Shown here: positions 60,481 through 64,000 of the stretch, piece after piece
Layout of the letters: each line of letters opens with the position of its first letter
How positions within the stretch are numbered: the first letter of the stretch is position 1
Assembly: GCF_002582035.1 (NCBI RefSeq)
Contig: NZ_NUQE01000026.1
Location: 1-64,000 of the forward strand
DNA length: 64,000 bases
Origin: Bacillus pseudomycoides
GTDB taxonomy: Bacteria; Bacillota; Bacilli; Bacillales; Bacillaceae_G
Direction of reading: 5' to 3'
Notes under the pieces: generated by a model
Told to the model about the DNA's origin: nothing
Databases searched by the model: none
Seen by the model: the letters and a program-made list of their open reading frames with translations, nothing else
Program-made: the position numbers and the translations under genes

Positions 60481-61431
60481 TTACACCACTGGAAAATCCC
60501 GAATTATACTCTCTTTACGATTTTTCATGAAATCTCTTCCCCATGGATGAAGTTCTTCAATTTTTCCTCCATAAGTATGAAAAAGCTTTATATATCGCCC
60601 AATCTCCCTTAGTTTTATAAAATATGGAATTTCTTTAAGCCATACCTCTTCCAAACAGTTTTTAGCACGATATCCTTCCATAAACGATGGGAGAAATGTA
60701 TTCGCATATGAACTCGAACTCATAATAGGAGATGCGTAAAATAATGCTACCGCAATATCATCAATAAACCATGAATACCTACAAGCATCAAAATCAAAAA
60801 GATAAATAGAATCCCCATCTATAAAAAAATTGCCGTAATGAAAATCCGCATGAATTAATCCATATGAATCAACTGAATACGGAAGTTCAGATAAATATTC
60901 CAACAATGCAACATACCGTTTTATAATGTCCTTCTCGGATATTGGCAAATCAATGCACAATACTTTCTCTGTTTCTATTGACCAGTCTGGCCTTCTTGTT
61001 ATCAAGTCCTCATGAACATATTACTTTGTAATATTATGCATTTTCCCCATAAACATTCCCATTCGCTTGAACAGGTTTTCATTTTGATCACTTCTCCTTA
61101 CTGGACGCCCCTGTGCTCCTTTAAAACAAACCACAGTAAAGTAATTATCGTCCACAATTAATCACTCTGCCAAATTTCCATCTAAGGAATGTACAGCCCT
61201 AGATATACGTAATCCCTTGTCACTAAGGAAATTAACCCATTGAACCTCCCCAATAATTTTTTCGAATTGTTTATGGAAACTATTCGTTACACGCAGAAAA
61301 TATTTGGCGCCATCTAGCTCGAAGGATCCAACTAAACTATGCTCTAAAAAATGTGTTATTTGATTATCCCCAGACCCGATTCCAAACTTAGAAGCAGCAG
61401 CATGAAGAATCTTCGTGTGATATTTCTCCAA
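60481..61431 (-). pseudogene. Aminoglycoside phosphotransferase-like gene with two in-frame stops
   Basis: One frame from TTG 61431 (GGGAGGG upstream) to 60481 covers about 316 codons, broken by TGA at 61162-61164 and TAA at 61021-61023 without a frame change. The first part ends RAVHSLDGNLAE; the middle reads LIVDDNYFTVVCFKGAQGRP and MGMFMGKMHNITK; the last part holds the kinase-like catalytic loop YGLIHADFHYGNFFID and metal loop IYLFDFDACRYSWFIDD. These are the Brenner (HxDxxxxN) and DFD motifs of APH/choline-kinase folds. The product would have phosphorylated a small molecule. Two stops make function unlikely. Confidence 0.85.
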
Positions 61432-61520
61432 ATGTTATCCCTCCCAAAACGATTTTCACCTCTTACCCCTTGTATACCATATATTAGTGAAATTTACATG
61501 GCCTCACTTATCAGAAGTAC

Positions 61521-61550
61521 AAAAAAGACAGCTGAGATCAGCTGCCTTTC
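61521..61550 (-). terminator. Terminator of secreted protein gene
   Basis: AAAAAAGACAGCTGA with TCAGCTGCCTTTC, about 20 bp beyond the stop; the A tract gives a U run on the minus strand. Confidence 0.7.
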
Positions 61551-61564
61551 TGTTCAAATTCATC

Positions 61565-62158
61565 TTATTTATTAGCATTAATTTCTTGCTGTAATTTCTG
61601 ATTAGAATTTTCTAATTGTTGATCAAATTTTTCTAATGCAGCATTAATAGCTGCTGTGTCTTTCTTTTGAACAGCCGCTTTCAATTCTTTTTGAATACCA
61701 CGTTCGCCTTGTTCTTTACCTTTATCTTTATCATGATCTTCGTGTTTTCCAAAGATTGCTTCTAATTGCTTATGCGCTTGTTGTTTTGTTAATTTTCCAC
61801 CTTTCACTTGCTGTTGAATAGAATCAATTTCTTGTTTATGAGCCTGGTAAAAAGCTTGTCGTTGCGCTTTCTCTTGTGCCTCTTGTTTTTGGAAACCAGC
61901 TGTTTTGTGCAATTGCTTCTCTAAATTTTTATGTGTCGCTAAATCTTGTGTAAGTTTATTTTTCAAATCAGAAGAAGCGTATTGATTAATGATATTCGTA
62001 AGCTCCTTCTCATGGTTACCTTTATGGTGATGTTCTGCTGTTTCATGTGTAGCTGATTTGTTAGATGTATTGGAATGATTCGTTACTGCACTTCCAGCTG
62101 ATGGAGCCAATATTGATGCTGCTAATACAGGTACAATCAAACTTGATCTTAGTTTCAT
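61565..62158 (-). CDS. Secreted helical/coiled-coil protein, unknown
   Basis: A 197-residue protein with a signal peptide (MKLRSSLIVPVLAASILAPS, likely cut near residue 24), a His-rich stretch (ETAEHHHKGNH) and then charged heptad-like helices with many Gln, Lys and Glu to the end (LEKFDQQLENSNQKLQQEIN). No catalytic motif is seen. The GGAGG-type site precedes the ATG. It could be a metal-binding or chaperone-like envelope protein; family not recognised. Confidence 0.7.
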   Translation of the reverse strand: MKLRSSLIVPVLAASILAPSAGSAVTNHSNTSNKSATHETAEHHHKGNHEKELTNIINQYASSDLKNKLTQDLATHKNLEKQLHKTAGFQKQEAQEKAQRQAFYQAHKQEIDSIQQQVKGGKLTKQQAHKQLEAIFGKHEDHDKDKGKEQGERGIQKELKAAVQKKDTAAINAALEKFDQQLENSNQKLQQEINANK

Positions 62159-62252
62159 TTGAATTTCCTCCTAAAATACTTAATTGAGTTACAAGTAGAA
62201 TTATCGGACATGTTTCTTAACTTTTCCTTAACTTTTAAAAAATACAAATAAA

Positions 62253-62291
62253 AAGGCTAAAAATCCCTATAAATAAAGGGTTTTTAGCCTT
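62253..62291 (-). terminator. Terminator downstream of the helicase gene
   Basis: AAGGCTAAAAATCCCT with AGGGTTTTTAGCCTT, between the helicase stop and the secreted-protein start. Confidence 0.75.
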
Positions 62292-62324
62292 CGTTATGTT
62301 TTTTGTATATAAAAAAAGAAAATT

Positions 62325-64000
62325 CTATATTTTCATATCTAAAAATCCTTTTAGTACTCCAATGGTTTGCGGAGCTTGTAGCCTCGCTGTTATATATGGA
62401 AATTCTGGACTACCATCAAATATCATATGAGATGTTAACGGGGCACCTACCCACATTATTTCATCGTCAATGATAATGAATGGCATCACTTTGTTTTGAC
62501 GTTGCACTTGCACGTTTTTTATCGGAACTTGAGCTTCTGTATAGATGATAACGGACGCTTCTGCACGTGCTAACACTTGCCATACCCTCTTATCCATGCG
62601 ACTTGAATTAGGAATAGATACAATAATTTTCTTTTTCGCCGAAATAATATCTTTTAATAATACTTTCGTTTCTTCTCTGCTTGTTTGTACGAACCACCGC
62701 AATCTTTTCGTAATCTTCCGCTCTAGAATTGATCTGGATGTTGTACGATCATACACATTTCCTTGTTTTTGTAAATGCTGCGTTAAATGAGATAAAGCTT
62801 GTTTTCGTGAAAGATTTTGCCTCATATATTGACAATCTGATAGCTGAATAAATTTCCCTCTCGCCCTCGTTACTGCAACATTAACGAGACGGTGGTTTTT
62901 TTGGTCAAAGAACAGCACACCCGGCCGTTCTTGCGGATAACTATCAACTGTATCGAATAAAATCATATCACGTTCAGATCCTTGAAATTTATGAACTGTC
63001 GCTGCTAGTACAGGTGCATTTTTGAACTTTGTTTTTTGAAGAAATTCTCGAATACACGCTGATAAAAAACGAGCCTGAGCACGGTATGGTGTAACGATAC
63101 CAATTGACGGTATTCCATCCACTAAACCAATTAAGGTAAGCTGCATCGCTAATAATCCAGAAAAAATATTATAACGTGAACTAGACGCAACATCTTTTAG
63201 TGAATAAGCACCGATATTACTTGTATCTAATAAAACCGCTGCCTCTTTTATAAAAGGCTGTAAATTTGCAATATCGTTTCGCACTGCAACAGATGGATGG
63301 TCGAACACTTCATTTTTATAAATAAACTGATTTGTAAATCTTGAAATATGTGGATGCATACGACGCTGTTCTTGCAGCATGTATAAATTCGGATGCTTTT
63401 TATGCTCGTTTACAGATTCTACTATACCTGCATGATAAAACATATCTTCTTTTAACCATTTATTCACAAGCTCATGATTTGATAAAGCAATCGGTGGTAA
63501 TTGTAGAAAGTCTCCGCAAACGACAATCCGCTTTCCTAAAGAGGCTGCTAATGCAATTTGCGGAACATACGCCATACTTACTTCATCTACGACTACAAGG
63601 TCAAACGCTCTTTCGTAAACAAGTGAATCGATTGCACATTTCGACAATGTCGCCCCGATGACTTTTGCATTTTCAATATACTCTTTTTCAACTTCTTTTA
63701 CTTTTGCTTTTTGCTTCCGAAGTTCTCCTTCTATTTCTTGCATTCTTCTCTTTTCGGAAGAAGTTGCTTTATAAGAGAGGATTTTTTGTCTTAATTCTTG
63801 TCTTAATTCTTCTAAATACAGCCGCTCTTCTTCCCAATCTTCATTTGTTGATTCAACTAATCGTGTAGTAAGTAACGTTTCATGATTACGAATTTGTTCA
63901 TTTTGACTAAAGCCATAACGAATAACGTCTCCCGGTACCCATTTCTCTTTTTTCTCAATTTGCTTTGTTACTTCACTCATTAATACATCAACTGCAGCAT
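62325..64000 (-). CDS. Superfamily 1 DNA/RNA helicase, 5' end outside the window
   Basis: The frame runs to the right edge; upstream of the first in-window ATG (63980) it still reads AVDVLMSEV, a typical helicase motif Ib part, so the true start lies beyond 64000. Motif II is DLVVVDEVSMAYVPQIALAA, motif III VCGDFLQLPPIA, motif IV region YMLQEQRRMHPHISRF, motif V ATVHKFQGSERDMILFDTVD, and motif VI VNVAVTRARGKFI. A C-terminal extension of about 150 residues (KIIVSIPNSSRMDKRVWQVL to the end) resembles a phospholipase-D-like nuclease fragment. The protein is of the Upf1/DNA2-like type; role in Bacillus unknown. Confidence 0.88.
   Translation of the reverse strand, partial: AAVDVLMSEVTKQIEKKEKWVPGDVIRYGFSQNEQIRNHETLLTTRLVESTNEDWEEERLYLEELRQELRQKILSYKATSSEKRRMQEIEGELRKQKAKVKEVEKEYIENAKVIGATLSKCAIDSLVYERAFDLVVVDEVSMAYVPQIALAASLGKRIVVCGDFLQLPPIALSNHELVNKWLKEDMFYHAGIVESVNEHKKHPNLYMLQEQRRMHPHISRFTNQFIYKNEVFDHPSVAVRNDIANLQPFIKEAAVLLDTSNIGAYSLKDVASSSRYNIFSGLLAMQLTLIGLVDGIPSIGIVTPYRAQARFLSACIREFLQKTKFKNAPVLAATVHKFQGSERDMILFDTVDSYPQERPGVLFFDQKNHRLVNVAVTRARGKFIQLSDCQYMRQNLSRKQALSHLTQHLQKQGNVYDRTTSRSILERKITKRLRWFVQTSREETKVLLKDIISAKKKIIVSIPNSSRMDKRVWQVLARAEASVIIYTEAQVPIKNVQVQRQNKVMPFIIIDDEIMWVGAPLTSHMIFDGSPEFPYITARLQAPQTIGVLKGFLDMKI

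Noticed and set aside
1-64000. tRNA, rRNA or prophage genes
   Set aside because: No cloverleaf-like segments, rRNA sequence or phage structural genes were recognised by eye; a tRNA scan would be needed to exclude a single tRNA completely.

Overview
The window looks like chromosomal DNA of the Bacillus cereus group (low-GC Firmicute). This rests on purine-rich GGAGG-type ribosome sites, frequent GTG/TTG starts, short intergenic repeats resembling bcr1 with TTTAT flanks, IS231-like transposase relics, a lysine riboswitch in front of a LysP-like permease, and familiar Bacillus gene pairs (EamA/MocR, Ddl/MocR, pxp-pcp). No rRNA, tRNA, prophage or CRISPR array was found.

Layout. 1-350: edge of a TnpB-like gene, a long hairpin and a mini bcr1-like repeat. 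358-2726: D-Ala-D-Ala ligase coupled to a MocR-type regulator. 3044-9600: accessory stretch with repeats, a broken MBL-fold gene, a GC-rich PadR/DUF1048/ABC cassette, a cupredoxin relic, a GC-richer membrane protein, a 20-bp tandem repeat and a PH-like protein. 9724-12883: MoxR, DUF58 and a membrane/DUF4129 gene split by one in-frame TGA. 13296-16102: flavin stress cluster (old yellow enzyme, ABM monooxygenase, nitroreductase) with an MhqR-like MarR regulator. 16456-18667: FAD oxidoreductase plus an ECF41 sigma factor with a matching promoter. 19069-30093: housekeeping and small accessory genes (NUDIX, AzoR, AraC-GyrI, GNAT, EamA/MocR, VOC, TauE, lysine riboswitch-lysP, HesB-like).

30275-48381 is the main accessory island, for aromatic catabolism. 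Intact genes on the minus strand are a PaaK-like CoA ligase, thiolase, hot-dog thioesterase, FAD monooxygenase, an unknown protein, a fumarylpyruvate hydrolase-like protein, a DinB-fold protein and gentisate 1,2-dioxygenase; two IclR regulators, an MFS carrier, a MATE exporter, an amidohydrolase and a second PaaK-like ligase follow. The set fits conversion of a hydroxybenzoate through its CoA thioester to gentisate, then ring cleavage to fumarate and pyruvate. Around it lie relics of a third PaaK, an SDR, a D-amino-acid-oxidase-like protein, a second thioesterase and a second gentisate dioxygenase, so the island has been duplicated and partly lost.

49054-58096: a 5-oxoproline operon (KipR-like IclR regulator, pxpB, pxpC, pxpA, DUF969, DUF979, pcp) with a sirtuin at its end, then signal peptidase I, CutC and an acyl-CoA dehydrogenase-like gene. 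58315-64000: YdcF, two GNATs, a phosphotransferase pseudogene with two in-frame stops, a secreted coiled-coil protein and a superfamily 1 helicase running off the right edge.

Three genes (12377, 22777, 61162 with 61021) are broken only by in-frame nonsense codons in otherwise open frames, which points to recent inactivation or sequence error.
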